Part shown: piece after piece, positions 1 to 8,475 of the stretch
How the letters are laid out: each line of letters starts with the position of its first letter
Numbering within the stretch: the stretch's first letter is position 1
The notes under the pieces: model-generated
What the model was told of the DNA's origin: nothing
Database searches by the model: none
Seen by the model: only the letters and a program-made list of their open reading frames with translations
Made by a program: the position numbers and the translations under genes
Source of the DNA: Thiodiazotropha sp040793985
GTDB lineage: Bacteria; Pseudomonadota; Gammaproteobacteria; Chromatiales; Chromatiaceae
Assembly (NCBI GenBank): GCA_040793985.1
Contig: JBFNJI010000003.1
Coordinates: 186,001 to 250,000 of the forward strand
Length of the DNA: 64,000 nt
Direction: 5' to 3'

Positions 1-736
1 AGCCGATGGCGATTTTTGATTGAATAATATGGTAGCCGGTGCCCAGCGGATCGCTCTCCGGGTTGAGGAAGGTCAGTACGCGCTGGCGTTGGTACTCGTG
101 CATGAAGTACCAGGCAACCGGACCGAGGGCCGCCAGCAGCATGCCGATGGCGCTGATGACCCGCCAGCTGATACCGGCAAGAAACAGGGCGAAGGCGCCT
201 GCGGTCGCCACCAACAGCGCAGTGCCGAGATCGGGCTGTTTCGCGATCAGCAAAACCGGAAACAGGGTGAACAGTCCGGCCAATATCAGTCTGGCGGGGT
301 TGGGGGGCAGCCGATGCTCCGCCAGATACCAGGCGATCAGCATTGGCAGGGTAAGCTTGAACATCTCCGAGGGCTGAAAGCGGATGAACCCCAGGTCGAG
401 CCATCGCTGCGCCCCCTTGCCCTCCTCACCGAATATGATTACCGAGATCAGCATCAGTATCCCCACTGTGTAGAGCGCGGGGGACCAGCGTCGTATATTG
501 GCCGGGTGGATCTGTGCCAGGGCGAACATTGCAACAAACCCTATGCCCAGACGGACAAGCTGTTTTTGCAGCAGTACCAGCTCCTTGTCACCGGCGCTGT
601 AGAGAACGGTCAGGCCGGCACCCGAGAGCAGGATAAGGCCGGTCAAGAGCGGCAGGTCGATATGCAGCCAGGCCAAAAGGCCGCTTGCCTGGGCCGGCTG
701 TGATTCATAGAAGGTGACCTGGTTCCTACCCAGCAT
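1..736 (-). CDS. rodA: Rod shape-determining protein RodA (SEDS glycosyltransferase), 3' end outside window
   Basis: Polytopic SEDS-family protein that polymerises lipid II glycan strands with PBP2 during lateral wall growth. The reverse-strand reading gives about 245 residues, starting MLGRNQVTFYES, with successive hydrophobic helices. It carries family motifs such as GEEGKGAQRW, FQPSEMFK and AKQPDLGTA, and ends in TFLNPESDPLGTGYH before the window edge. The ATG at 736 overlaps the end of mrdA by 11 bp and follows GGGAG at about 8 bp, which supports translational coupling. The C-terminal third is missing only because the window ends. Identification is secure. Confidence 0.95.
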   Translation of the reverse strand, partial: MLGRNQVTFYESQPAQASGLLAWLHIDLPLLTGLILLSGAGLTVLYSAGDKELVLLQKQLVRLGIGFVAMFALAQIHPANIRRWSPALYTVGILMLISVIIFGEEGKGAQRWLDLGFIRFQPSEMFKLTLPMLIAWYLAEHRLPPNPARLILAGLFTLFPVLLIAKQPDLGTALLVATAGAFALFLAGISWRVISAIGMLLAALGPVAWYFMHEYQRQRVLTFLNPESDPLGTGYHIIQSKIAIG

Positions 737-2570
737 CGTGATCTCCCAGCAGATAGCGATCCATGACCTTGCGCGCTATGGGTGCTGCGACGGAACCGCC
801 ATGACCCCCGTTTTCCACCACCACGGCGATTGCGATACGCGGCTCCTCCACGGGTGCGAAGGCGATGAACAGGGCGTGATCGCGCTTACGCTTTTCCACC
901 GTCTCTTCATCATACTCCTCATCCTGTTTTACGCTGAAGACCTGGGCGGTTCCTGTTTTTCCCGCGATCCGGTAGTGATCTGTCTGAATGGAACGCGCGG
1001 TACCACGGAGACCTTCTACAACTTGTGACATGGCACGGATGACCTGCTCCCAATGCGTGGGGTCGAGTTGATGCAGGTCGTCAATGATCTTCGGACTCTC
1101 CACCTCCGAGCCGTCTGGGTGTTCAATGGTGTGGACCACCCTGGGGCGGATATGGTGACCCTTGTTTGCCAGAGTGGCGGTGGCGGAGGCAAGCTGCAGG
1201 GGAGTGGCCAGAAAATAGCCCTGACCTATACCGACGATCAGGGTCTCGCCGGGGTACCAGGGTTCCCGCCGCCGTTGCTGCTTCCATTCCCGGCTCGGCA
1301 TCAACCCCGACAGTTCACCGTCCAGGTCGACCCTGGTCGGTTTTCCGAAGCCGAATCCCGAAAGGTACTCGTAGAGCCTGTCTATACCCAGGGTGCGGGC
1401 AAGCTCGTAGTAGTAGACATCGCAGGATTCGACGATTGCGCGTTCGAGATCGACTTTTCCATGGCCCCATTTCTTCCAGTCGCGGTACTTGTGATCCTTG
1501 CCGGGAAGCTGGTAGTAACCGGGGCAGTAGTTCTCCTGGCGGTAGCCAACCACATTGTATTCCAGGCCGGCGAGACCGATAAACGGCTTCACCGTGGAGC
1601 CCGGGGGATACTGCCCACGGATGGCGCGGTTGAAGAGGGGGTTGTCGAGAGAGGATTCCAGCTCTCGATAGGCCTTGGCGCTGATCCCCTCGACAAACAG
1701 GTTGGGGTCATATCCGGGTTTGCTTACCAGGGTAAGCACCCCACCTGTCTTGATATCGATGGCGGCGACGGCGCCATTGTAGTCGCCCAGGGCCTCCAGC
1801 GCCGTTGACTGCAGTTGCATATCCAGGAACAGGTGCAGGTTGTCACCAGGCCTCGGGGGTTGACTCTCAAGCACCCGCAGTACCCTGCCCTTGGCGTTGA
1901 CCTCCACCTGTTGCAGGCCGACCTGGCCATGCAGCATACCCTCGTAGCTCTTCTCAACACCGTTCTTACCGATGAAATTTGTGCCCCTGTAGTTGGATGT
2001 ATCGATGATCTGCAGCTCTTGCTCGTTGATGCGCCCCACATATCCCAGCAGGTGGGCGGTCTCAAGGCCTTGGGGATAGTCGCGTAGCAGGCTTGCCTTG
2101 ACATCGACCCCCAGGAAGTGGTGACGATTGACTGCGATGCGGGCGACCTCCTCATCCTCCAGCCTCACCCGAATCGGGATACTGTCGAATCGCCTGCTCT
2201 GTCTGCGTAACTGATGGAACCTGTGGATGTCATCTTCGTCGATATCGATGATTTCGCTCAGTGCCTGGATGGTGAGATCGAGGTCATCTGTCTTCTCCGG
2301 GGTGATCTCCAGGCTGTAGGCGGGCAGATTCTGTGCCAGTATGGTGCCGTTGCGGTCATAGATCAGGCCCCTTGTGGGCGGCAGGGGTTCAAGCTTTACC
2401 CGGTTGTCCTGGGAGAGGGTGGTATAGTGTTCGTGACTCTCAACCTGGAGGTAAAACAGACGTCCAACCAGGATTGCCAGGATCAACAGCACGAGGGTGC
2501 CGGAGGCGATGGCGCGCCCCAGGAACAACTGGCTCTCATGTAGATAGTCCTTGATAGAGGATTGGGGCAC
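726..2570 (-). CDS. mrdA: Penicillin-binding protein 2 (peptidoglycan transpeptidase)
   Basis: 614-residue class B PBP anchored in the inner membrane; it cross-links peptidoglycan in the elongasome with RodA. An N-terminal membrane helix (about residues 20-42, LVLLILAILVGRLFYLQV) is followed by the PBP dimerisation domain. The transpeptidase domain shows the active-site motif STVK (in YPPGSTVKPF), SCD in the second motif position and KTGTAQ near the C-terminus. Start is GTG at 2570 with GGAG 6 bp upstream. It lies between mreD and rodA in the usual gammaproteobacterial order. Length is normal for the family. Confidence 0.96.
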   Translation of the reverse strand: MPQSSIKDYLHESQLFLGRAIASGTLVLLILAILVGRLFYLQVESHEHYTTLSQDNRVKLEPLPPTRGLIYDRNGTILAQNLPAYSLEITPEKTDDLDLTIQALSEIIDIDEDDIHRFHQLRRQSRRFDSIPIRVRLEDEEVARIAVNRHHFLGVDVKASLLRDYPQGLETAHLLGYVGRINEQELQIIDTSNYRGTNFIGKNGVEKSYEGMLHGQVGLQQVEVNAKGRVLRVLESQPPRPGDNLHLFLDMQLQSTALEALGDYNGAVAAIDIKTGGVLTLVSKPGYDPNLFVEGISAKAYRELESSLDNPLFNRAIRGQYPPGSTVKPFIGLAGLEYNVVGYRQENYCPGYYQLPGKDHKYRDWKKWGHGKVDLERAIVESCDVYYYELARTLGIDRLYEYLSGFGFGKPTRVDLDGELSGLMPSREWKQQRRREPWYPGETLIVGIGQGYFLATPLQLASATATLANKGHHIRPRVVHTIEHPDGSEVESPKIIDDLHQLDPTHWEQVIRAMSQVVEGLRGTARSIQTDHYRIAGKTGTAQVFSVKQDEEYDEETVEKRKRDHALFIAFAPVEEPRIAIAVVVENGGHGGSVAAPIARKVMDRYLLGDHDAG

Positions 2571-2601
2571 CCGTTTCTCCTATGCTCAGTCCATACAGGC
2601 C

Positions 2602-3090
2602 TTAACTCAGGCTAAAGCGACGTCTCAAATCCCTCAGAATAAAAAATACCCAGGGCCAGAGCAGGGTACTCACCAAGGGGGTGATCCAATACCAGAGTGA
2701 GGGTGTCGGATAGCCCGCCGCTCCGGTGGACCAGAGTGCCAGTAGGCGTTCCACCAGCAGCAGGATGAATATAGTGAAGACTTGCTGCCGCAATGGCATT
2801 ACCCTGACCCGTAGGTGCAGCTTCAACATAATATAGGCGATAACCGAGAATCCCAGCGCATGTTGGCCCAGCAGTGTGCCGGTGAGTACATCCAGCAGCA
2901 GGCCTGTTGTCCAGCTGACGCCGACGCCAATGCGCTCGGGCATGGCCATGCACCAGTAGATCAGGATCAGGGCGACCCACTGTGGTCGATAGGTGACGGC
3001 CCACTCCGGAAGCGGCATGATGGTAAGGATAAAGCCGGCCAGCAGCGTCAGCACGACCACATAACGACGGGATTGGGGTTGCGTGATCAC
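2602..3090 (-). CDS. mreD: Rod shape-determining protein MreD
   Basis: 162-residue, five- to six-helix inner-membrane protein of the Rod complex that bridges MreC and the synthases. Hydrophobic segments cover most of the chain (for example VVLTLLAGFILTIMPLPEW near the N-terminus and VFTIFILLLVERLLALW further on). It starts with GTG at 3090, overlapping the mreC stop by 4 bp (GTGA), a typical coupled start. Sequence identity is poorly conserved in this family, so length, topology and position between mreC and mrdA carry the assignment. Confidence 0.92.
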   Translation of the reverse strand: MITQPQSRRYVVVLTLLAGFILTIMPLPEWAVTYRPQWVALILIYWCMAMPERIGVGVSWTTGLLLDVLTGTLLGQHALGFSVIAYIMLKLHLRVRVMPLRQQVFTIFILLLVERLLALWSTGAAGYPTPSLWYWITPLVSTLLWPWVFFILRDLRRRFSLS

Positions 3091-3992
3091 TCTTCCCCCT
3101 CACCGCTCTTTTCCGGTTTCAGTACCGAATCATCGGTTTCCTCCCCGGATTTGGGTTCCGCCCCCATGTTGGGGTCGAGGGTCCATACCAGCAGGACTTC
3201 GCGAATGCGGTCGAGATGGGCCGTGGTCTGTGCGATTACCGAGGCAAAGGGCTGACCGGGTTCACGCCTCACCTCGATCACCTCCGCCACGGGATAGCCG
3301 GGTGGAAAACTGCCTCCCAGGCCTGAAGTGGTCAGCAGGTCCCCGACCTTGATATCGGCATTGTTCGGCAGATGGGGCAGTTCAAGGCGATTGATCAGGC
3401 CGGTACCCAGGGCGATGGTGCGAAGGCCGTTGCGATTGACTTGTACAGGCAGTGCGTGGGTGGCGTCTGTGATCAGCAGCACACTGGCGGTCAGCGGACT
3501 GATGTGGGTTACCTGGCCGACCACGGCATTGGCGTCGACCACCGGTTGGCCGACAAAGAGTTCGGAGGTGGATCCCTTGTTGATCAGCACCTGCTGGCGA
3601 AAGGGGTCCTGTTCCACTGAAATCAATTCGGCGATCAATACCATGTCGCCAACCTTGAACGAGGAGTCCAAAAGGCCCCGCAGGCGCATGTTCTCGGCCT
3701 CGAGGGATTCGAATTTCTGCTGTCTGGCTCGCAGCAGCAGGTTCTCCGCGTGGAGGCGCTCCCGTTCCGACTCCAGTTCGTCGCGGCTGGTAATGGCATC
3801 ACTGGCGGATTCACTCAGGATCACCGGTAGGGAGGCGAGGTATTGGACCGGAAACAGCAGCACCGAGAGTCCCGAACGCAGGGATTCCAGGTGGTTGTAG
3901 CGATGGTCCAGGACCATGATGAGAATGGATAGCAGCACCGCCGTCACCAGCCTGGTGGTGATCGAGGGGCCCTGTGTGAAGATGAGTTTAAT
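3087..3992 (-). CDS. mreC: Rod shape-determining protein MreC, probable ATT start
   Basis: Periplasmic elongasome scaffold: one N-terminal membrane helix, a coiled coil (about residues 70-110) and two beta-barrel domains containing DATHALPVQVNRNG and TSGLGGSFPPGYPVAEV. The first conventional start in frame is GTG at 3947, but that would remove 15 residues reading IKLIFTQGPSITTRL. These closely match the MreC N-terminus of E. coli (MKPIFSRGPSLQIRL). The frame is open upstream only to a TAG at 4004-4006. The only start-like codon that retains the conserved N-terminus is ATT at 3992, with GGAG 10 bp upstream. I therefore annotate a 301-residue protein with an AUU start. Function is certain; the start is inference. 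Confidence 0.9.
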   Translation of the reverse strand: MKLIFTQGPSITTRLVTAVLLSILIMVLDHRYNHLESLRSGLSVLLFPVQYLASLPVILSESASDAITSRDELESERERLHAENLLLRARQQKFESLEAENMRLRGLLDSSFKVGDMVLIAELISVEQDPFRQQVLINKGSTSELFVGQPVVDANAVVGQVTHISPLTASVLLITDATHALPVQVNRNGLRTIALGTGLINRLELPHLPNNADIKVGDLLTTSGLGGSFPPGYPVAEVIEVRREPGQPFASVIAQTTAHLDRIREVLLVWTLDPNMGAEPKSGEETDDSVLKPEKSGEGEE

Positions 3993-4105
3993 GGCTGAAT
4001 GACTCCGCTATCAATTCACCGGCTCCCTGTCTCGATCTGGCGGTGCAGTTTTCTGCTTGTTTGTCTCCATCCAGGTGCAGGGAGTCAGGCTAGTCAACCA
4101 TATGG

Positions 4106-5155
4106 CTAGTCAACCATAAAGAACTCGCCACCCCGTTCATCGATGAGCTCCAGCGCACGCCCGCCACCTCGGGCCACGCAGGTGAGCGGGTCCTCGGCCA
4201 CGATTACCGGCAGGCCGGTCTCTTCCTGGAGCAGGCGATCTATGTCCTTGAGCAGCGCACCCCCCCCGGTGAGGACGATACCGCGCTCAGCAACGTCGGC
4301 GCCGAGCTCGGGCGGGGTCTGCTCCAGTGCGGTCTTGACCGCACCGACAATGCCCGAAAGCGGCTCCTGCAACGCTTCCAGGATCTCATTGCTGTTAAGG
4401 GTGAAGCTGCGTGGAATGCCTTCAGCCAGGTTTCGGCCTTTGACATCGATCTCCTTGACCTCGTTCCCCGGATAGGCGGAGCCGATCTCATGCTTCACCC
4501 GTTCCGCGGTGGCTTCGCCGATCAGGGTGCCGTAGTTGCGGCGAACATAGTTGACGATGGCCTCGTCGAAGCGGTCGCCACCAACGCGGACCGAATTGGC
4601 ATAGACAATGCCGTTTAACGAGATGATCGCTACCTCGGAGGTTCCGCCGCCGATATCCAACACCATGGAACCCCGGGCCTCGTCCACAGGCAGACCGGCA
4701 CCGATGGCGGCTGACATCGGTTCTTCGATCAAGTAGACCTCTCGGGCCCCGGCGCCGGCGGCAGATTCCTTGATTGCCCGCCGTTCAACCTGAGTGGAGC
4801 CGCAGGGCACGCAGACCAGCACCCGTGGGCTTGGTCGGATGATCCGGCTCTCATGCACCTTATGGATGAAGTACTGCAGCATCTTCTCGGTGACGGTGAA
4901 ATCGGCGATCACACCCTCTTTCATCGGTCTGATGGCGGTGATGTTGGTGGGGGTTCGGCCAAGCATCTTTTTTGCATCCTCACCCACGGCAACAACCGAT
5001 TTAGCCCCGCCTGGTCCCCGGTCCTGGCGAATAGCCACCACCGAGGGTTCGTTTAGCACAATGCCCTGGCCACGGGCATAGATCAGGGTGTTGGCGGTAC
5101 CTAGGTCGATGGAGAGGTCATTGGAAAATATGCCTCGTATGCGTCGAAACAGCAT
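4106..5155 (-). CDS. mreB: Rod shape-determining protein MreB (actin homologue)
   Basis: 349-residue bacterial actin that organises lateral cell-wall synthesis. The N-terminus has the amphipathic/hydrophobic stretch MLFRRIRGIFSNDLSID followed by the phosphate-1 loop DLGTANTLIY. The phosphate-2 loop VLDIGGGTSEVAII and the adenosine-binding LTGGGALL are present, as is the IEEPMSAAIGAGLPV segment. Length is standard. It is first in the mreB-mreC-mreD-mrdA-rodA run; 113 bp separate its stop from the proposed mreC start. Confidence 0.98.
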   Translation of the reverse strand: MLFRRIRGIFSNDLSIDLGTANTLIYARGQGIVLNEPSVVAIRQDRGPGGAKSVVAVGEDAKKMLGRTPTNITAIRPMKEGVIADFTVTEKMLQYFIHKVHESRIIRPSPRVLVCVPCGSTQVERRAIKESAAGAGAREVYLIEEPMSAAIGAGLPVDEARGSMVLDIGGGTSEVAIISLNGIVYANSVRVGGDRFDEAIVNYVRRNYGTLIGEATAERVKHEIGSAYPGNEVKEIDVKGRNLAEGIPRSFTLNSNEILEALQEPLSGIVGAVKTALEQTPPELGADVAERGIVLTGGGALLKDIDRLLQEETGLPVIVAEDPLTCVARGGGRALELIDERGGEFFMVD

Positions 5156-5377
5156 GGATCTTTATCTTTTATCTCTGTTGTTGAGGGTTTGGCTGAGTCC
5201 CGGGCAGCTAGCCGTTGTGCGCTTACTCCACGGACAGGTACTCAGACCGAACCGAAAGTTGGTTAATCTATCAATGGTACAGGAGTTGGGCAAGAATGGG
5301 GATGGGGAATTGTGCGGATCGGCTAATATTTCGTGTCCGGTTTTGCCGCTGTCTCAGGGTGAACCCCGATCGGTGCG

Positions 5378-5410
5378 GCGTGGTGGGGTGCGCGTTGCCC
5401 CCCACCACGC
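5378..5410 (-). terminator. GC-rich hairpin after the DUF5666 gene
   Basis: Perfect 11-bp inverted repeat: GCGTGGTGGGG at 5378-5388 pairs with CCCCACCACGC at 5400-5410 across an 11-nt loop. It starts 5 bp beyond the stop codon of the DUF5666 gene and separates it from mreB. There is no T-tract, so it could be a transcript-end stabiliser or a weak terminator rather than a classical intrinsic one. Confidence 0.55.
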
Positions 5411-5415
5411 ATGGC

Positions 5416-6804
5416 CTAGTCGTCCTCTTCAATACTGGTGGCGACGAGCACCCCGTTACTGTAGTTGCCCTTCACCTCGGTGGTCGTCTCGTTGAAGCTG
5501 TAGTCAGACACGCCAGAGGTGTCGATGGTGATGCCAAAGATCTCGATCGTCGATGCGTTCACCAGTGTGGGGGTCCCCTCGACCTCTGCAGAGTGATTTG
5601 ACGGTGGTTGTTCGAGCTCCAGCTTGCTGGCCACGAGCATGCCGTTATCGATGTAGATCTTCGCCTCAAGATAATCGGTCGCTACCAGCTGCTCCAGGGT
5701 TAAGCTGGGGTCTTCGCCAACTTCGTTCTTCATGATGGTGGAGTTGTCTACCTTGATGGTTTGGCCAAGCAGGGTCAGGGTGCCGGCGCTTGCATCGACA
5801 TTGCCAATTCCGAGAATGCCGCTGATTTCACCGCGCTCAGAGGCAACGGCCTTCAGCTCTATCTCTTCGGCGAGCAGGACATCGCCGTTCATCACCCCCT
5901 CGACCTCGGCGACTCGACCCGCGGTGAGTTGAGTGGTGGCGCCGCTCAGGGAGGTGGCAGAGGCGTCCACGACCTGTCCGTTGAGCGAGAAGAGATCGTT
6001 GGTGTCGAGGGATTGGGTGATCTGGCCCTCGATTTCAACCTCTTCGCCATCCTCGGCCACTACGCTGCTGCCGTCACCTTCGATCTCGATGGAGCTGGCG
6101 ACGAAGTGGCTGCCGGAGAAGCTGTTGCCCTCAACCTCCACAAACGTGCCTTGCGCCGGGATCGACTCGACGTTCGAGGCGTCGATGGTCAGGCTGCCGA
6201 TCTGGAACAGATCGCCGGAGATCCCGGTGACAACGCCCGAGACCTCCAGTTCACCGCCGGCCCAGGCGAGGGACGTGACCTCGATGCGGGTCGCCAAGAC
6301 GGTTCCGGAGCCATCGGTGAATCCGCTCACTTCCACCTCGCTGTTGACCGGAAGGTTCTCCAGCAGGGTGGAATCGAGAGGGTTTTCGTAGACCGTGTCA
6401 CCATCCACGCTGACACTCTGATTCATGACGCTGAGGGTGTTGCTGCTGGCAATGTCGTTGCTGGTGACCAGGCCTTCTATCAGGCTGTCATAGGCCACCG
6501 ATTCCGCGTCACCAGTGGCGTTTGCCGCATCGCTGCTACCGCTGATGCGAACCACCATGCCGATCGCCAGATCATCCTGGGTCGCATCGAGGCTGTCGAC
6601 GGTAAAGCTGGCGTTATCGGTGTTGAACTCGATGCCATTGACAAAGATGGAACCAAAGTTGGTTACCCTGCCCTGGGTAATGCCGGTCCCGCCAATGCCG
6701 CCATCGGCAACCTGGTTACCACCGGCGCCGCCACAACTGTAGAGTGCAACGACCGAAGTACCCATTGTCACCGAAATCAGGAATTTGAGAAGCAGTCTAT
6801 TCAT
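5416..6804 (-). CDS. DUF5666-repeat lipoprotein
   Basis: 462 residues. The N-terminus (MNRLLLKFLISVTMG...LYSCGG) is a lipoprotein-type signal with Cys near residue 24, so the product is probably anchored in the envelope. The rest is repeated beta-rich units of about 70-80 residues, typical of DUF5666, with recurring patterns such as VEGTPTL, VEVSGFTDGSGTVLATRIEV and VEVEGNSFSGSHFVASSIEI. It is acidic and Cys-poor after the lipobox. The ATG overlaps the end of the DUF6502 gene by 8 bp, so the two are one transcription unit. Biochemical function is unknown; repeated OB-like or adhesive modules are a guess. Confidence 0.85.
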   Translation of the reverse strand: MNRLLLKFLISVTMGTSVVALYSCGGAGGNQVADGGIGGTGITQGRVTNFGSIFVNGIEFNTDNASFTVDSLDATQDDLAIGMVVRISGSSDAANATGDAESVAYDSLIEGLVTSNDIASSNTLSVMNQSVSVDGDTVYENPLDSTLLENLPVNSEVEVSGFTDGSGTVLATRIEVTSLAWAGGELEVSGVVTGISGDLFQIGSLTIDASNVESIPAQGTFVEVEGNSFSGSHFVASSIEIEGDGSSVVAEDGEEVEIEGQITQSLDTNDLFSLNGQVVDASATSLSGATTQLTAGRVAEVEGVMNGDVLLAEEIELKAVASERGEISGILGIGNVDASAGTLTLLGQTIKVDNSTIMKNEVGEDPSLTLEQLVATDYLEAKIYIDNGMLVASKLELEQPPSNHSAEVEGTPTLVNASTIEIFGITIDTSGVSDYSFNETTTEVKGNYSNGVLVATSIEEDD

Positions 6805-7618
6805 CCGGTGTTACATCCTGTTCGAAATAGTAGATACCGATCCCGGCATGTTTGCGACCTGTACCAGCGGAATTCGGGTTGAGGTCACGATCGTGCTGCG
6901 AGAGATATTTATCGCACTCAACCAGCAGGGCCTGCGACTTTTCGGCACTCATGTTGCGGAAATCGTGGAGTGCCTCCAAGGGCAGGTTGTCGTAAGAAAC
7001 CTTGCGTTGGAAGTAGGGTGTCTGGGAGCCCTGCTGGAGATTATGATCGATGGTGTTGAGCAAAAGTTGCACATCCGTTCCCAGGATATGCAGCTTGCCC
7101 GTCTCACCGGTGCGTGGCACATAACCGTCGCTGAGGAGCGTGATCTTGCCGCTCTCGTCTTTGGCGATGGTGCCGACCCGCATCAGTTCGTCATAGATGG
7201 CACGTGGCGGCACATCACCGCTGTGCTCCTTGACCAGTGTGCTGAAGCTTGCCACTCCCTTGTCGAAGTAGAGCGCGGCGGGAGCGCCCTTCTTGGTCTG
7301 AAACCGCGGATCCCGCAGCCACCCTGAAATCACCCTGGCTGCACGGTTGTACTGATGCGCTATGGCGCTGTTGTCGGGGGTGTCTATTTTTTTCAGTCGA
7401 CTCACTTCCTTGCGGGTCAATCCAGTGATCACGGATACTCGCGAGACCGTCTGTTTGCGGCCTGGTATGCCAAACTCCTTGGATGCCACGTCCATAAAGG
7501 TCCATTTGCTCAAGTCGGCAAAGTCACCGTAGGTGAAGCCATTGCGCAGCATCAGCCTGACCAGGGGTCTAAGCAGTCTCAGGATGGATGCGGTAAGTGT
7601 CTTACGAATCTCGTCCAT
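6797..7618 (-). CDS. DUF6502 family protein (putative HTH regulator)
   Basis: 273 residues, cytoplasmic. The N-terminal half (ILRLLRPLVRLMLRNGFTYGDFADL, then SRVSVITGLTRKEVSRLKKI) resembles a winged or HTH module of the kind described for DUF6502 proteins. The C-terminal half contains a GKLHILGTDVQLLLNTIDHNL segment and ends in GIGIYYFEQDVTPDE. It is the first gene of a two-gene unit with the DUF5666 lipoprotein. The conserved pairing suggests a joint role, possibly the DUF6502 protein regulating its partner; that is inference. Confidence 0.8.
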   Translation of the reverse strand: MDEIRKTLTASILRLLRPLVRLMLRNGFTYGDFADLSKWTFMDVASKEFGIPGRKQTVSRVSVITGLTRKEVSRLKKIDTPDNSAIAHQYNRAARVISGWLRDPRFQTKKGAPAALYFDKGVASFSTLVKEHSGDVPPRAIYDELMRVGTIAKDESGKITLLSDGYVPRTGETGKLHILGTDVQLLLNTIDHNLQQGSQTPYFQRKVSYDNLPLEALHDFRNMSAEKSQALLVECDKYLSQHDRDLNPNSAGTGRKHAGIGIYYFEQDVTPDE

Positions 7619-8116
7619 GGGCTTTATTCTAACCAGTTGACTCTCTCAATTAATTCGGATTGGTACTACTACTACTCTATATATCAGCCATGACTGGAAG
7701 TCGTTGATAATTATCGCTCCCCAGGCAGGATTGTTGATACATATCCAGACCGTTCTCACTTATCTCCCCGTGGATCGACCTGCCGTGCCAGGGATGGTCC
7801 CTATCCGCGTCTGATGTTGGGAATTATATCCCAAGATGCCGATAAATTGAATTATAGATCCTCTATTTCATTATCAGAAATTAAAATTCGATCACACTTC
7901 AGTTTGAAATACTAACCCATTGTTTAACAAAATTATTCCCCTCAGCTGGGAGGGCGCGCTTCTACGCCTTCGCCACAATATCCAAATACCTGTCGATGCT
8001 CGTTCCGCCAGACGAGCTCAAAAAACCGCCCCTCCCTGGTGACGTCGAGCCGCAACATGTATCCAAAATGGAGAATATGGTAGATTTGCCCCTTTTGCAG
8101 AGCAGGTTGCAGGCGG
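7619..8116. other. Intergenic region between DUF6502 and gatC
   Basis: About 500 bp, AT-rich in its middle, between two divergent units. No convincing ORF, RNA gene or repeat was seen. It must hold the promoters for the DUF6502-DUF5666 unit (leftward) and gatCAB (rightward), but I could not pick unambiguous -35/-10 pairs. Confidence 0.5.
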
Positions 8117-8404
8117 ATGTCTCTAGATAAGTCCGATGTTGAAAAAATAGCCCATCTTGCGCGAATGGCCCTGGATGAATCCCACATCGAGGCCTATGTC
8201 GAGGATCTCAGCAATATTCTCGATCTGGTGGAGCAGCTGGAAGCGGCGGATACCGATGCCATCGAACCCATGTCCCACCCCCTCCATATGGCGCAGCGAT
8301 TGCGTGTGGATGAGGTGACCGAGGGTGATTGCCGGGGGGCCAATCAGGCGGTGGCGCCGAGAGTGGAGAGTGGTCTCTATCTGGTACCCAAGGTGATCGA
8401 ATAG
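8117..8404 (+). CDS. gatC: Aspartyl/glutamyl-tRNA amidotransferase subunit C
   Basis: 95-residue small subunit of the GatCAB amidotransferase, which converts misacylated Glu-tRNA(Gln) or Asp-tRNA(Asn) to the correct amide form. It wraps around GatA and GatB. Typical motifs: LDKSDVEKIAHLARMAL near the N-terminus, LSNILDLVEQLEAADT, MSHPLHMAQRLRVDEV and a C-terminal LYLVPKVIE. First gene of gatC-gatA-gatB. Confidence 0.96.
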   Translation: MSLDKSDVEKIAHLARMALDESHIEAYVEDLSNILDLVEQLEAADTDAIEPMSHPLHMAQRLRVDEVTEGDCRGANQAVAPRVESGLYLVPKVIE

Positions 8405-8475
8405 CAAGCTGCGTTGGCGGATTATGGCGCAACTGAAAGCAACCACATAGATACCCATTGGACACAAACCATACC

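Noticed and set aside
5761..6882. 373-residue frame opposite the DUF5666 gene
   Set aside because: Shadow of a repetitive coding region; no signal peptide, motif or ribosome site.
8458..8475. TTG start for gatA
   Set aside because: The ATG at 8476 matches the usual GatA N-terminus.
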